Origin: Nostocales cyanobacterium
Lineage (GTDB): Bacteria; Cyanobacteriota; Cyanobacteriia; Cyanobacteriales; Nostocaceae
Length of the DNA stretch: 46,270 bases
Assembly (NCBI GenBank): GCA_004292695.1
Contig: RDXV01000018.1
Span: forward strand, 1 to 46,270
Reading direction: 5' to 3'
In this document: positions 26,204-34,453 of the stretch, one piece after another
Layout: every line of letters begins with the position of its first letter
How positions within the stretch are numbered: position 1 is the first letter of the stretch
Made by a program: the position numbers and the translations under genes
Notes under the pieces: generated by a model
Told to the model about the DNA's origin: nothing
The model's database searches: none
The model's input: the letters and a program-made list of their open reading frames with translations, nothing else

Positions 26204-26425
26204 TGAATATACAGCAGAATTCAGGAGTCAGAAGTAAAAATGCTTTTCTGTATAGGTTTCAATTTTGATTCTGTACCTCATTTATCTGCAATACGCTGTA
26301 TCTAAACTTAGTCGGTATTTGCGGTTAATCATTTTCTGGAATGTTCCCAGTCACCCATCACCTGTTCCCTATCCATTAAACTAGATATTTGAAGTGTTTT
26401 TTTGTAAAACCTAGCTTATTGATCT

Positions 26426-26749
26426 ATGGAGACAAGATTTGCAGCTGTTTATGGAATGGCCACCGCACCAACTGTAACGCCTGATCGGGTGAGTCAGGTG
26501 ACTCGCAAACCTTATCCTAATTATAAGGTGATTGTTCTTGATGATGATTTTAATACTTTTCAGCACGTAGCTGAATGTTTAATGAAGTATATTCCGGGAA
26601 TGTCGAGCGATCGCGCTTGGGAACTGACTAACCAAGTACATTATGAAGGACAGGCTATAGTTTGGGTAGGTCCCCAAGAACCAGCAGAACTATATCATCA
26701 ACAATTGCGCCGCGCTGGGTTAACAATGGCACCTCTGGAAACTGCGTAA
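26426..26749 (+). CDS. clpS: ATP-dependent Clp protease adaptor ClpS
   Basis: ClpS binds N-degron substrates and hands them to the Clp protease chaperone (ClpC in cyanobacteria). The 107 aa include the core KPYPNYKVIVLDDDFNTFQHVAECLMKYIPGMS, with the LDDDFNTF motif that binds the N-terminal residue, and ELTNQVHYEGQAIVWVGPQEPAELYHQQL (about 66-94). It is followed 6 bp later by a DUF2103 gene, so the two are probably co-transcribed, ending at the hairpin at 27071-27096. Confidence 0.93.
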   Translation: METRFAAVYGMATAPTVTPDRVSQVTRKPYPNYKVIVLDDDFNTFQHVAECLMKYIPGMSSDRAWELTNQVHYEGQAIVWVGPQEPAELYHQQLRRAGLTMAPLETA

Positions 26750-26755
26750 ACCATC

Positions 26756-27052
26756 ATGAGTAAACCCACTGATGGTAGACTTGTTTGGAATCATTCTACC
26801 CATATTCCCGGACTCATACCTATTTTAGAGCGCTTGTGTCAACAGCACGGGATTACTACTGTCACACCTGCTGTAATTGGTAGAGTTAAAGGTCACGCGC
26901 CACAGATGAAATTGCGCGTATCTGTACCCATTCGTGGGGGTTATAAAGTTATTGCACGCCAGGGAAAGACTGTGCAAGAGGTTTTTGTTCTCACTCAGCT
27001 ATCACAGGATCAATTGGAAAATGCGATCGCTGTGGCTATGAAAATTGCATGA
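26756..27052 (+). CDS. DUF2103 protein
   Basis: This 98-aa protein belongs to the DUF2103 family, annotated in databases as predicted metal-binding. The N-terminus GRLVWNHSTHIPGLIPILERL contains two His residues (H14, H17) that could bind metal. A KLRVSVPIRGGYKVIARQGKTVQEVFVLT beta-rich half follows (positions about 51-79). The gene is 6 bp downstream of clpS and probably shares its transcript. The function is unknown. Confidence 0.8.
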   Translation: MSKPTDGRLVWNHSTHIPGLIPILERLCQQHGITTVTPAVIGRVKGHAPQMKLRVSVPIRGGYKVIARQGKTVQEVFVLTQLSQDQLENAIAVAMKIA

Positions 27053-27070
27053 TCATCAAAAATAATCAGG

Positions 27071-27096
27071 AGAGGAGTTAAAAACGCTCCTCTTTT
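27071..27096 (+). terminator. Terminator after clpS-DUF2103
   Basis: AGAGGAG (27071-27077) and CTCCTCT (27087-27093) form a perfect 7-bp stem with a 9-base loop, followed by TTTT. It lies 18 bp after the stop codon. Confidence 0.65.
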
Positions 27097-27105
27097 GATG
27101 TTTGA

Positions 27106-27426
27106 CTATTCCTCAATTTCATGCACTGCAAATTTATGTAATGGCAAACTTAAAATACAAGAAAATGTTAAAAAATATGACAAAGCTGTAGTCATTTTCA
27201 AAGTCATGGTTAAACCTTCCCAGTCAGGTACAACCATTTTTTCAATCCCAAAAGCGATACAATAAACCAACCAATAACTAAAACTCATTCTCAACAGAGT
27301 CTCTTCTGTTTCTTGTACTTCTGCTTTTTGTTTTTTAGTATCCCAAAGTAACAACAAACCCACAACACAAGCTACCGCAGAAACAGCCACAGCAAATTCA
27401 TGACAAAAGACATTTACTAAACACAT
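27106..27426 (-). CDS. Small hypothetical membrane protein, 106 aa
   Basis: Three hydrophobic segments are predicted by eye: about 10-28 (FAVAVSAVACVVGLLLLW), 46-62 (MSFSYWLVYCIAFGIEK) and 76-97 (MTTALSYFLTFSCILSLPL). A charged loop (KKQKAEVQETEET) lies after the first helix and an acidic C-terminal tail (HEIEE) closes the protein. The family is not recognised. It is convergent with the clpS operon, 10 bp beyond the terminator hairpin. Confidence 0.55.
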   Translation of the reverse strand: MCLVNVFCHEFAVAVSAVACVVGLLLLWDTKKQKAEVQETEETLLRMSFSYWLVYCIAFGIEKMVVPDWEGLTMTLKMTTALSYFLTFSCILSLPLHKFAVHEIEE

Positions 27427-27663
27427 TTGCCTTTATTCCTATTTGAATGATCTCTATATCGTCATTAGTCTAAAGGCATATTCCCAGACATTGCACAAAA
27501 TAGTAACAATCTGAAATATTGTAAATGATTGCAACAAAAAGCCATTTATTTGTTAACTATCTTAACAAACTCTGGTGATGCTTAATGAAGCACAAAAAAT
27601 AAAAATTTTGTAACATTGATCATAATCATCATCTGGTAAACTGGACTTTAATAACATAAACCT

Positions 27664-28674
27664 ATGAATAATAAAACTACACGACGCAATTTTATCATTA
27701 CCAGTGTAGCCGTTGCTGGTGGTGTAATGGGAGCAAATACATTACAAACAAATAATCAAAATATCAATCAAAATATCAATCAAAATATCAAAAGCAATAA
27801 AACTACAATTAACATACCTGAAACTATCCCAGAAAGAACATTAGGAAATACAGGAATAAAAGTCCCATTATTAGGTTTAGGAGGTGCGGGAACATACACA
27901 CCATTAGATAAAAATAATCAAGAAAAAGCAGCAATCTTAATTATTGAAAGAGCGCTAGAACTAGGAATTAAATATTTTGATACCGCTGCAAGTTATGGAA
28001 GTAATGAAGACTATTTAGGAAAAGTTTTACCACCCTATCGTCAACAGATATTTTTAGCTACTAAAACTTATAACCGAGATAGAGACGGGATGTGGAGAGA
28101 ATTGGAAAACTCCCTGAAAAGATTAAATACAGATTATTTAGATTTATGGCAATTACACAGTATTTCTTCATCAGCACATATTGAAACTATTTTTAGTAAA
28201 AATGGCGGTATTCAAGCTATAGAAGAAGCAAAAGCGCAAAAAATAATTAAGTTTGCTGGTGTAACTGGACATCATGAACCAAGTTTTATTATTGAAGCTA
28301 TTCAGCGTTATCCTTTTGACACTACATTAATTCCTATTAACGCAGCAGAAATACACCATCCCCGATCTTTTTTACCAGGAGTTTTACCAATAGCTAAACA
28401 AAAAAATATGGGTGTAATTGCAATGAAAGTTCCTGCTTATGGGAAGTTATTTCAAACTAATGGTTTAACAGGAATAGAACAAGCAATGAGTTATAGTTTA
28501 TCTCAAGCTGGTGTTAGTTGTTGTGTAATTCCTGCGGATAATGTGCAGCAATTAGAGGAAAATGTTAATGTAGCTCGTAGTTTTCAACAATTGAATAATC
28601 AACAAATAGCAGAAATTGAAAAACTGACTGCAAATATTTGGCAAGATAGCACATTTTATCGTAATTGGGGTTAA
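27664..28674 (+). CDS. Tat-exported aldo/keto reductase
   Basis: The N-terminus MNNKTTRRNFIITSVAVAGG carries a twin-arginine signal (TRRNFI). An Asn/Gln-rich spacer encoded by a short DNA repeat (NQNINQNINQNI, about 31-42) precedes the enzyme. The aldo/keto reductase barrel starts ERTLGNTGIKVPLLGLGGAG. Catalytic residues are seen as FDTAASYG (Asp and Tyr, about 99-106), the Lys in FLATKTY and the His in WQLHS. The end of the domain is SQAGVSCCVIPADNVQQLEENV. It probably reduces or oxidises a small substrate in the periplasm after folding in the cytoplasm with its cofactor. The substrate is unknown. Confidence 0.88.
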   Translation: MNNKTTRRNFIITSVAVAGGVMGANTLQTNNQNINQNINQNIKSNKTTINIPETIPERTLGNTGIKVPLLGLGGAGTYTPLDKNNQEKAAILIIERALELGIKYFDTAASYGSNEDYLGKVLPPYRQQIFLATKTYNRDRDGMWRELENSLKRLNTDYLDLWQLHSISSSAHIETIFSKNGGIQAIEEAKAQKIIKFAGVTGHHEPSFIIEAIQRYPFDTTLIPINAAEIHHPRSFLPGVLPIAKQKNMGVIAMKVPAYGKLFQTNGLTGIEQAMSYSLSQAGVSCCVIPADNVQQLEENVNVARSFQQLNNQQIAEIEKLTANIWQDSTFYRNWG

Positions 28675-28688
28675 GTCGTTTCTTCAGT

Positions 28689-29903
28689 TTATTTATTTTT
28701 TTTATTTTTCTTTTGATTTTCCACAAATTCTTTTTCTAATCTTTGTACTAATTCCAATTCATCCTGATGATTTTTTACCCATACTTCCCTATCTGTGCGA
28801 ATTTTATCTAAATGAGATTCAATGTTTTCTGGAGTTAATAATACCCCAAAATCACCAGGTACTTTATCTGGTTGATAATCAAGAATACGATTTAAAATTA
28901 AATCACCAACCGGTTTAGTATAATGGGAACTATCAGCGTAGTTTTCCATTACATCTTGCAATTTTTCAGTAGTAATAGAATTATATCCCGAAAAATCCCA
29001 CACCGGAGTTACTTGTACAAGTTTACGTTTCCAATTTTCCCAGGTTTTAAATTCTCCTGTCGCTCTAATAGATTCCCATTGGATAGCATGAGAAGGAGAA
29101 ATAAAAACCGTTAATTTGATATTATTTTCACGACAAAGATTGACTATTTTTTGAAAATCTGTAAAATATTTATCAGAAAATTTATATTGATGGTGGAACT
29201 TGTAATAGACATTAATTGCATTAGTAAACCTACCTTTGGTTTTACCATCTTGATATTGAGTATGGGGAACAAATCCCATTGAATTTTCAGAGTTAGTTTT
29301 ATTTTCTCCTTCTAAGTTTGCTAAGATTGTTTCTCGACTTACATCCAAGGTATCTACTGAAAATAAGGAATTCATGATATCACTGGGAATTAGATGAGTT
29401 TTTTCTAGTCGGTTTTCATCAAAACCCGGTTGATTTCCCAATAATTCATTAAACATAAAAAAATCAATACCAATAACTACTTCTTTTAGTTCTGGTTGAT
29501 TTTTTAGAGTATGCTGTAAATAACGTAAAATTTCGTAGGGATTAGCACCATCGAGTGCTAAATTATAAGCAGGTTGGGAATTAGATAAAGCTGGATGACG
29601 AGGATCTAAACCCTGTTTAGTTCTGGATGATCCTAAAAATATTTTTATAGGTTGATAGTGGATGATATCAATAGCTTTGTATAAACGATCATTTAATTGT
29701 TGTTTAGGTTTTTCATGATTTATTCCCAAAATATCAGGGGTTTTATAAATTCCGTAGGGATCTACTAATAAGTTGATTGCTGTAACTGTCAAGATAGAAA
29801 AACCCACTGCTGATAATAACCATTTATTAAACTGAGAAAAGTTATTTGATCTGCTAGGTTGTGTTTCAGATACATTTGTTAAGTCGGAAGAAGAAGAACT
29901 CAT
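28689..29903 (-). CDS. SGNH-type O-acetylation partner protein (AlgX/AlgJ/DltD-like)
   Basis: One N-terminal membrane helix (about 29-46) anchors a periplasmic domain. The SGNH-like pieces are IFLGSSRTKQGLD with GSS at 91-93 and D324-SS-H327 in YADSSHYTKP, forming a DxxH catalytic pair. At 404 aa with a Lys/Glu-rich C-terminal coiled tail it resembles partner proteins that move acetyl groups from an MBOAT protein to a polysaccharide. It lies 40 bp downstream of the MBOAT gene at 29944 in the same operon, which supports that job. The polymer acetylated is unknown. Confidence 0.8.
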   Translation of the reverse strand: MSSSSSDLTNVSETQPSRSNNFSQFNKWLLSAVGFSILTVTAINLLVDPYGIYKTPDILGINHEKPKQQLNDRLYKAIDIIHYQPIKIFLGSSRTKQGLDPRHPALSNSQPAYNLALDGANPYEILRYLQHTLKNQPELKEVVIGIDFFMFNELLGNQPGFDENRLEKTHLIPSDIMNSLFSVDTLDVSRETILANLEGENKTNSENSMGFVPHTQYQDGKTKGRFTNAINVYYKFHHQYKFSDKYFTDFQKIVNLCRENNIKLTVFISPSHAIQWESIRATGEFKTWENWKRKLVQVTPVWDFSGYNSITTEKLQDVMENYADSSHYTKPVGDLILNRILDYQPDKVPGDFGVLLTPENIESHLDKIRTDREVWVKNHQDELELVQRLEKEFVENQKKNKKNK

Positions 29904-29943
29904 AATTTCAAAGTTTGATAGTATTTGATGATAATAGAGGTTT

Positions 29944-31455
29944 CTAAAATTGGAAATAGAGAAATTCAGAGACGCGGTTTAGGGATAGGATACAATAACC
30001 GGCTAATAAACCTATTCCTATTCCCCACCATTTGTTAAAGGTGATTTTATTGGTAATTTCTTGGGTGTTAGGTGCAAATGTAACTATAATCATTAGTACA
30101 AACAAAAGTAAAAAACTTAAAGATTTCTGTCCAAAAAATTCTGGTAAATATGTTAAATCGCTCCATACTTTGACTTGAATTCCAAATTGAGACAGCATAG
30201 ATAATTTACCACCAGGCGCACCAGGGATGACTATACCATTTAAACCTGACATAGTTTTGAGAATTGTAATTGCATCTGGTAAATTTTGGGCGCGGAATAT
30301 TACCCAACCAACTATTACCATTAAAAATGTCATTACCCAAGCTAATAATGCTGGTATTTTAATATTGAATTTCCGCCAACCGTGATTTATTGATAATAAA
30401 AATCCTTGTAAACCTCCCCACAAAATAAAAGTCCAACCTGCACCATGCCATAAACCACCTAATAACATAGTGATCATTAAGTTGCTATAACGGCGGATTT
30501 CTCCTTTACGACTTCCTCCCAAGGGAATATACAAATAATCTCTTAAAAAGTTAGATAGGGTAATGTGCCAACGTCGCCAAAAATCAGTAATTGAAGTCGC
30601 TTTATAGGGAGAGTTAAAGTTAGAAGGAAGGTTAGTATTAAACATATAACCTAACCCTACAGCCATGTCTGAATAACCAGAAAAATCAAAATATAACTGT
30701 AATGTGTAGGATAAAGCACCTACCCAACTTTCAATAAATGTGAGACTTTCAGAATTATTAAATACTGGAGTCGCCCATTGAGATAAGGTGTCAGCAATGA
30801 TGATTTTTTTGGCTAAACCAAGAGTAAATATTGTTAAACCAGTGGCGAAGTTTTGACTAGAAAAGACAAAATCTTTTAGTTTACGTAGTTCGGGGATGAG
30901 TTCATCATGGCGTAAAATTGGACCGGCAATTAGTTGAGGAAAGAAAAGGATAAATACAGAATAGATAATTAAATCATATTTTTGCCCTTTAACTTCCCCT
31001 CTGTAAGCGTCCACTAAATAAGCAATTTGCGTGAATGTATAAAAGGAAATTCCTAAAGGTAACATTAAAGTTCCTAAGTTCCATTCTGCCGCAAATAAAC
31101 TACCTACAGCACCTAAAAAGAAGTTTGCATATTTGTAATATGCAATCATGCTCACATTAATGAGAGTGCCGATAATCAATAAAAATTTAGCTCTTTTTCC
31201 ATAGGGTTGAGCCGAGGCGATCGCCTCACCCATTTGATGATTAAATACTAAAGATAGAATTATTAAAACAATATAACCAGGGGTTGGGGCTTGTCCAGCA
31301 GGTGAAAAAAGATTCCAATAAGAATAGAAAAATAGAGAAGTTACTAATAACCAAGGCATTACAAATTTGGTTAATCTAAACTTGCTTAATAGCCACAAAA
31401 CTAAAAGAGTTATTGGCAAAAATGCCAGAATAAAAACGGAAGAATTAAATAACAT
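29944..31455 (-). CDS. MBOAT O-acyltransferase (AlgI/DltB/PatA-like)
   Basis: This is a multi-spanning membrane protein of 503 aa that takes acyl groups, usually acetyl, across the membrane for transfer to an extracellular polymer. MBOAT hallmarks are FDFSGYSDMAVGLGYMF (about 257-272), DFWRRWHITLSNFLRDYLYIPLGGS (about 291-315) and the catalytic-type His337 in GGLWHGAGWTFILWG. The N-terminal MLFNSSVFILAFLPITLLVLW is typical of the AlgI branch. It is the first gene of a two-gene operon with the SGNH protein. Exopolysaccharide or sheath acetylation is the likely role (inference). Confidence 0.92.
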   Translation of the reverse strand: MLFNSSVFILAFLPITLLVLWLLSKFRLTKFVMPWLLVTSLFFYSYWNLFSPAGQAPTPGYIVLIILSLVFNHQMGEAIASAQPYGKRAKFLLIIGTLINVSMIAYYKYANFFLGAVGSLFAAEWNLGTLMLPLGISFYTFTQIAYLVDAYRGEVKGQKYDLIIYSVFILFFPQLIAGPILRHDELIPELRKLKDFVFSSQNFATGLTIFTLGLAKKIIIADTLSQWATPVFNNSESLTFIESWVGALSYTLQLYFDFSGYSDMAVGLGYMFNTNLPSNFNSPYKATSITDFWRRWHITLSNFLRDYLYIPLGGSRKGEIRRYSNLMITMLLGGLWHGAGWTFILWGGLQGFLLSINHGWRKFNIKIPALLAWVMTFLMVIVGWVIFRAQNLPDAITILKTMSGLNGIVIPGAPGGKLSMLSQFGIQVKVWSDLTYLPEFFGQKSLSFLLLFVLMIIVTFAPNTQEITNKITFNKWWGIGIGLLAGYCILSLNRVSEFLYFQF

Positions 31456-31653
31456 ATATATATTTGCTAATGGGGAAAATCACTGGAGTAACCATTAAAT
31501 CTACTAGCTAGAAATATTACCACAAAAAATTTATACATTATTTAAAGATGTTGTAAATTTATCAGCAAATCTACAGTAACATCAGTTTTCACCGGAAAGT
31601 TAGGCGCAGATCAACTTCATAGTTAAGCAGCGCATAAAGTTATATTATATACA

Positions 31654-32130
31654 TTAGCATTCTTGTTCACAAGCACCAATACTCACCCAGGAACTAGAAC
31701 CATCTTGCCAATGTTCCTTTTTCCAAATAGGTGCGTTATGTTTTAAAGTATCAATTGCATACTGACAAGCGGCAAAAGCCTCACCACGATGAGGACACCC
31801 CACAGCCACTAAAACACTGATTTCTCCCACCTTTAACCGCCCAATCCGATGGTGTATAATTACTCTATTAACATCAGACCATTGACGACGAACATCAGCA
31901 GCAATTTGATAAAATATCTGTAAAGCCATTGGTTGGTAAGCTTGATATTCCAAAGCTATCACTGGTTGACCATCAGTTTGATTTCGTACCGTTCCACTCA
32001 TTACAACTACAGCACCATTACCAGGGTGATCCGCTTTGGTATAAATTTCTTCAAGAGACAAAGGAGCTAAGGTAATAGCGAAACTATCCTCAGTTTGGGG
32101 TTTGGTGGGAGAAATAAAAGGAGTTTTCAT
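31654..32130 (-). CDS. moaE: Molybdopterin synthase catalytic subunit MoaE
   Basis: MoaE makes molybdopterin from precursor Z using sulfur carried by MoaD. The 158 aa show GAVVVMSGTVRNQTDGQPVIALEYQAY, RIGRLKVGEISVLVAVGCPHRGEAFAACQYAIDTLKHNAPIWKKEHWQDG (positions about 95-144) with the active-site lysines of the KKEHW block. The tail ends in a Cys-containing IGACEQEC. It stands alone; moaD is not in the window. Confidence 0.95.
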   Translation of the reverse strand: MKTPFISPTKPQTEDSFAITLAPLSLEEIYTKADHPGNGAVVVMSGTVRNQTDGQPVIALEYQAYQPMALQIFYQIAADVRRQWSDVNRVIIHHRIGRLKVGEISVLVAVGCPHRGEAFAACQYAIDTLKHNAPIWKKEHWQDGSSSWVSIGACEQEC

Positions 32131-32615
32131 AGGATAAGTATATTGTCAATTAAAAGGTAGCACACTTAATTCAGTATTTACTACAGTATTTCGAGGTGTA
32201 ATAAAGTACGCCTTTTGCGGGCAAGATGCCCAACCCACAAGAGTTTTATGATTCTGATTTATACATCATAATAACTAAAAATGCTGTATATTCTCAAATA
32301 TAGAAAACGTTATTAAGTGCTACATCTAACATTAAAAAATCTTTACCTAAGTTTCTAGATATTTACTACGGCTAAATTTGGAAACACAAGTGAATTACTA
32401 CTGTCAAGTAACTAAGGTGATCAAATGAGAATAATTAATATTAGAAAATAGCCTCAATAAGTATGTGAATAGAAAAAACCCAAGTATGTCACGAAAGTAA
32501 AAAAGTAAAATATCTCAAAACTTCTTCTCTGTTCCCCGTTTCCTGTTACCTATTCCCTTGTCATAATGACAATTTTTAATGCCTACTTACTTAGTCACAG
32601 CAAAATGAATTACTA
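32131..32615. other. Gene-free divergent region upstream of the phosphorelay cluster
   Basis: This 485-bp spacer contains a dispersed-repeat relic with a GGGCA-AGA-TGCCC hairpin (32219-32231), a CTGTTCCCCGTTTCCTGTT repeat-like run near 32529-32547 and the palindrome at 32558-32572. No gene or RNA gene is recognised. Confidence 0.5.
32558..32572. promoter_or_regulatory. Perfect palindrome upstream of PAS histidine kinase gene
   Basis: TTGTCATAATGACAA has 7-bp perfect arms around a central base and ends 43 bp before the kinase start codon. It is a plausible operator for a dimeric regulator. No U-tract follows, and the regulator is unknown. Confidence 0.35.
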
Positions 32616-33854
32616 ATGGTGAAAGAAGAATTAGAAAAAACCGAGCAAGCGCAATTAGAGAAAGCAGAAATTAACACAATTTTAGATGCAGCTTGCATGA
32701 GTATGTGGGTGATGGATATTCAAAGTTGTCAAATTAGCAAATCTTTAAATTTAGAAGCTATTTTTGGTTTATTTCCAGATGATATCAACAACAGATATGA
32801 ACAGATTTTAAATTCAATTCATGCAGAAGATAGGGATTTTTTTATACAAGCATATCAACAGGCAATTCAAACTCAAAGTAAATTTGAAATAGAATTAAGA
32901 ATTCTCTTAAATGATGGTAGTGTTCGCTGGTTAATGTGTAAAGGAAAAGTGGTCAACAACTTATCAGGAATAGCTACCCATATCTTAGGGATATTTATGG
33001 ATATTACTCAAAAGAAAAAATTAGAAAATCAAACACTAGAAACAGCTATTCAAAAAAGCGAAAAACATTTTCAAATCTTAGCTTTAGCCCAAAAATTAAT
33101 TTTAGAACAAGAAAATAAACAACAACAAGAACTAAGTTTAGCTAACAAAGAACTACAACAATTTGCCTTTATAGCTTCCCATGATTTAAAAGAACCACTA
33201 CGGAAAATTAAAACATTTGGGGAAAGATTACAAGTAATTTGTCGAGAATCTTTAAATGAACAAGGTTTAGATTATCTACAAAGAATACAAAATGCTACTC
33301 AGAGAATGCAAATATTAATTGAAGGTTTATTAACACTGTCACAAATTACAACTAGAGGACAGAAATTTTTACCTGTAAACTTATCTGAAATTGTCCAAGA
33401 AGTATTATCTGATCTAGAAATTAGTATTCAGCAAGCTGGTGGTATAGTTGAAGTGGGAGAATTAGCTATTATTCAAGCTGATCCCTTACAAATGCGTCAA
33501 TTGATACAAAATCTTATAGTTAATGCTATCAAATTCCGTCACCAGTATCAACCACCTCTAATTAAAATATATGGTCGTTTTTTAAACCAAAATATCAGTG
33601 ATAATTACTTTGGTTATACACATTATCAAATCATTGTTGAAGATAATGGAATTGGTTTCTCAGAAGAATATCTAGAGCGGATTTTTAAAATTTTTCAAAG
33701 GTTGCATAGTCATAGTGAATACGAAGGTACAGGCATTGGTTTAGCCATTTGCCAAAAAATCGTAGAACGTCATCAAGGTTATATTACAGCAAGTAGTCGG
33801 CCAAATCAAGGATCAAAATTTATGATTACATTGCCAATAATTTCTCAAAATTAA
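32616..33854 (+). CDS. PAS sensor histidine kinase
   Basis: The 412-aa soluble kinase has a PAS domain plus PAC segment (about 20-135, ending GIFMDITQKKKLE), a coiled-coil connector (about 135-182) and a HisKA/HATPase core. The phosphoacceptor is H189 in FIASHDLKEPLRK. The N-box is QLIQNLIVNAIKFRH, with DNGIGFSEEY and GTGIGLAICQKIVERHQGY as the G boxes. This kinase type is seen in bacteriophytochrome-like cyanobacterial sensors, but no GAF or PHY domain is present. The response regulator gene follows after 130 bp. The signal is unknown. Confidence 0.92.
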   Translation: MVKEELEKTEQAQLEKAEINTILDAACMSMWVMDIQSCQISKSLNLEAIFGLFPDDINNRYEQILNSIHAEDRDFFIQAYQQAIQTQSKFEIELRILLNDGSVRWLMCKGKVVNNLSGIATHILGIFMDITQKKKLENQTLETAIQKSEKHFQILALAQKLILEQENKQQQELSLANKELQQFAFIASHDLKEPLRKIKTFGERLQVICRESLNEQGLDYLQRIQNATQRMQILIEGLLTLSQITTRGQKFLPVNLSEIVQEVLSDLEISIQQAGGIVEVGELAIIQADPLQMRQLIQNLIVNAIKFRHQYQPPLIKIYGRFLNQNISDNYFGYTHYQIIVEDNGIGFSEEYLERIFKIFQRLHSHSEYEGTGIGLAICQKIVERHQGYITASSRPNQGSKFMITLPIISQN

Positions 33855-33984
33855 TTTTTCTTACCAAAGAGGGATTACTAAAACACCAGAAAATAGAGTT
33901 AATTATACAGATGTTAATAATTTTTTATTTTAAAAGCATATTTTCATACATTATTAACATGAAACTCTACGAGTAAGGAGAATT

Positions 33985-34437
33985 TTGAGCGTGCAAAATC
34001 AGCAACCTACTATTACCATATTAATGGCTGATGATGATGATGATGATAGTTTATTGGTACATGATGCTTTAGTAGAAAGTCAATTACCTATTAGCCTACA
34101 AATAGTCAGAGATGGTGATGAATTAATAGATTATTTATCTCGTAGTGGTGTATATACTGATGTGAAAAAAGCACCCTATCCGGGTTTAATTTTACTAGAC
34201 TTAAATATGCCTAGAAAACATGGTTTAGATGTACTCAAAGAAATTAAAACCAATCCTAACTTTCGCCGTATTCCAGTAATCATATTTACCAATTCTAACG
34301 CATCTGAAGATATATATAATACTTATGATTTAGGCGCGAATTCATTTATTACTAAACCTAGCAATTTTACCTCCTTAGTACAAATAATGAAAACTATCGG
34401 TAAATATTGGTTAGAAATCGTAGAACTGCCACTGTAG
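33985..34437 (+). CDS. Single-domain response regulator (Rcp1-like)
   Basis: This is a lone receiver domain of 150 aa. The acidic pocket is DDDDDDS near residues 16-22, the phosphoacceptor is D72 in LLDLNMPRKHG, the switch Thr/Ser lies in IIFTNSNA and the conserved Lys in ITKPSNF. Insertions such as YLSRSGVYTDVKKAPYPGL are typical of Rcp1-type regulators that pair with phytochrome-like kinases. I keep the TTG start at 33985 after AAGGAG; GTG at 33991 is nearly as good. It sits between two kinases and 17 bp before the hybrid kinase, so it may shuttle phosphate between them. Confidence 0.92.
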   Translation: MSVQNQQPTITILMADDDDDDSLLVHDALVESQLPISLQIVRDGDELIDYLSRSGVYTDVKKAPYPGLILLDLNMPRKHGLDVLKEIKTNPNFRRIPVIIFTNSNASEDIYNTYDLGANSFITKPSNFTSLVQIMKTIGKYWLEIVELPL

Positions 34438-34453
34438 ATAGTAAAAGGAAATC

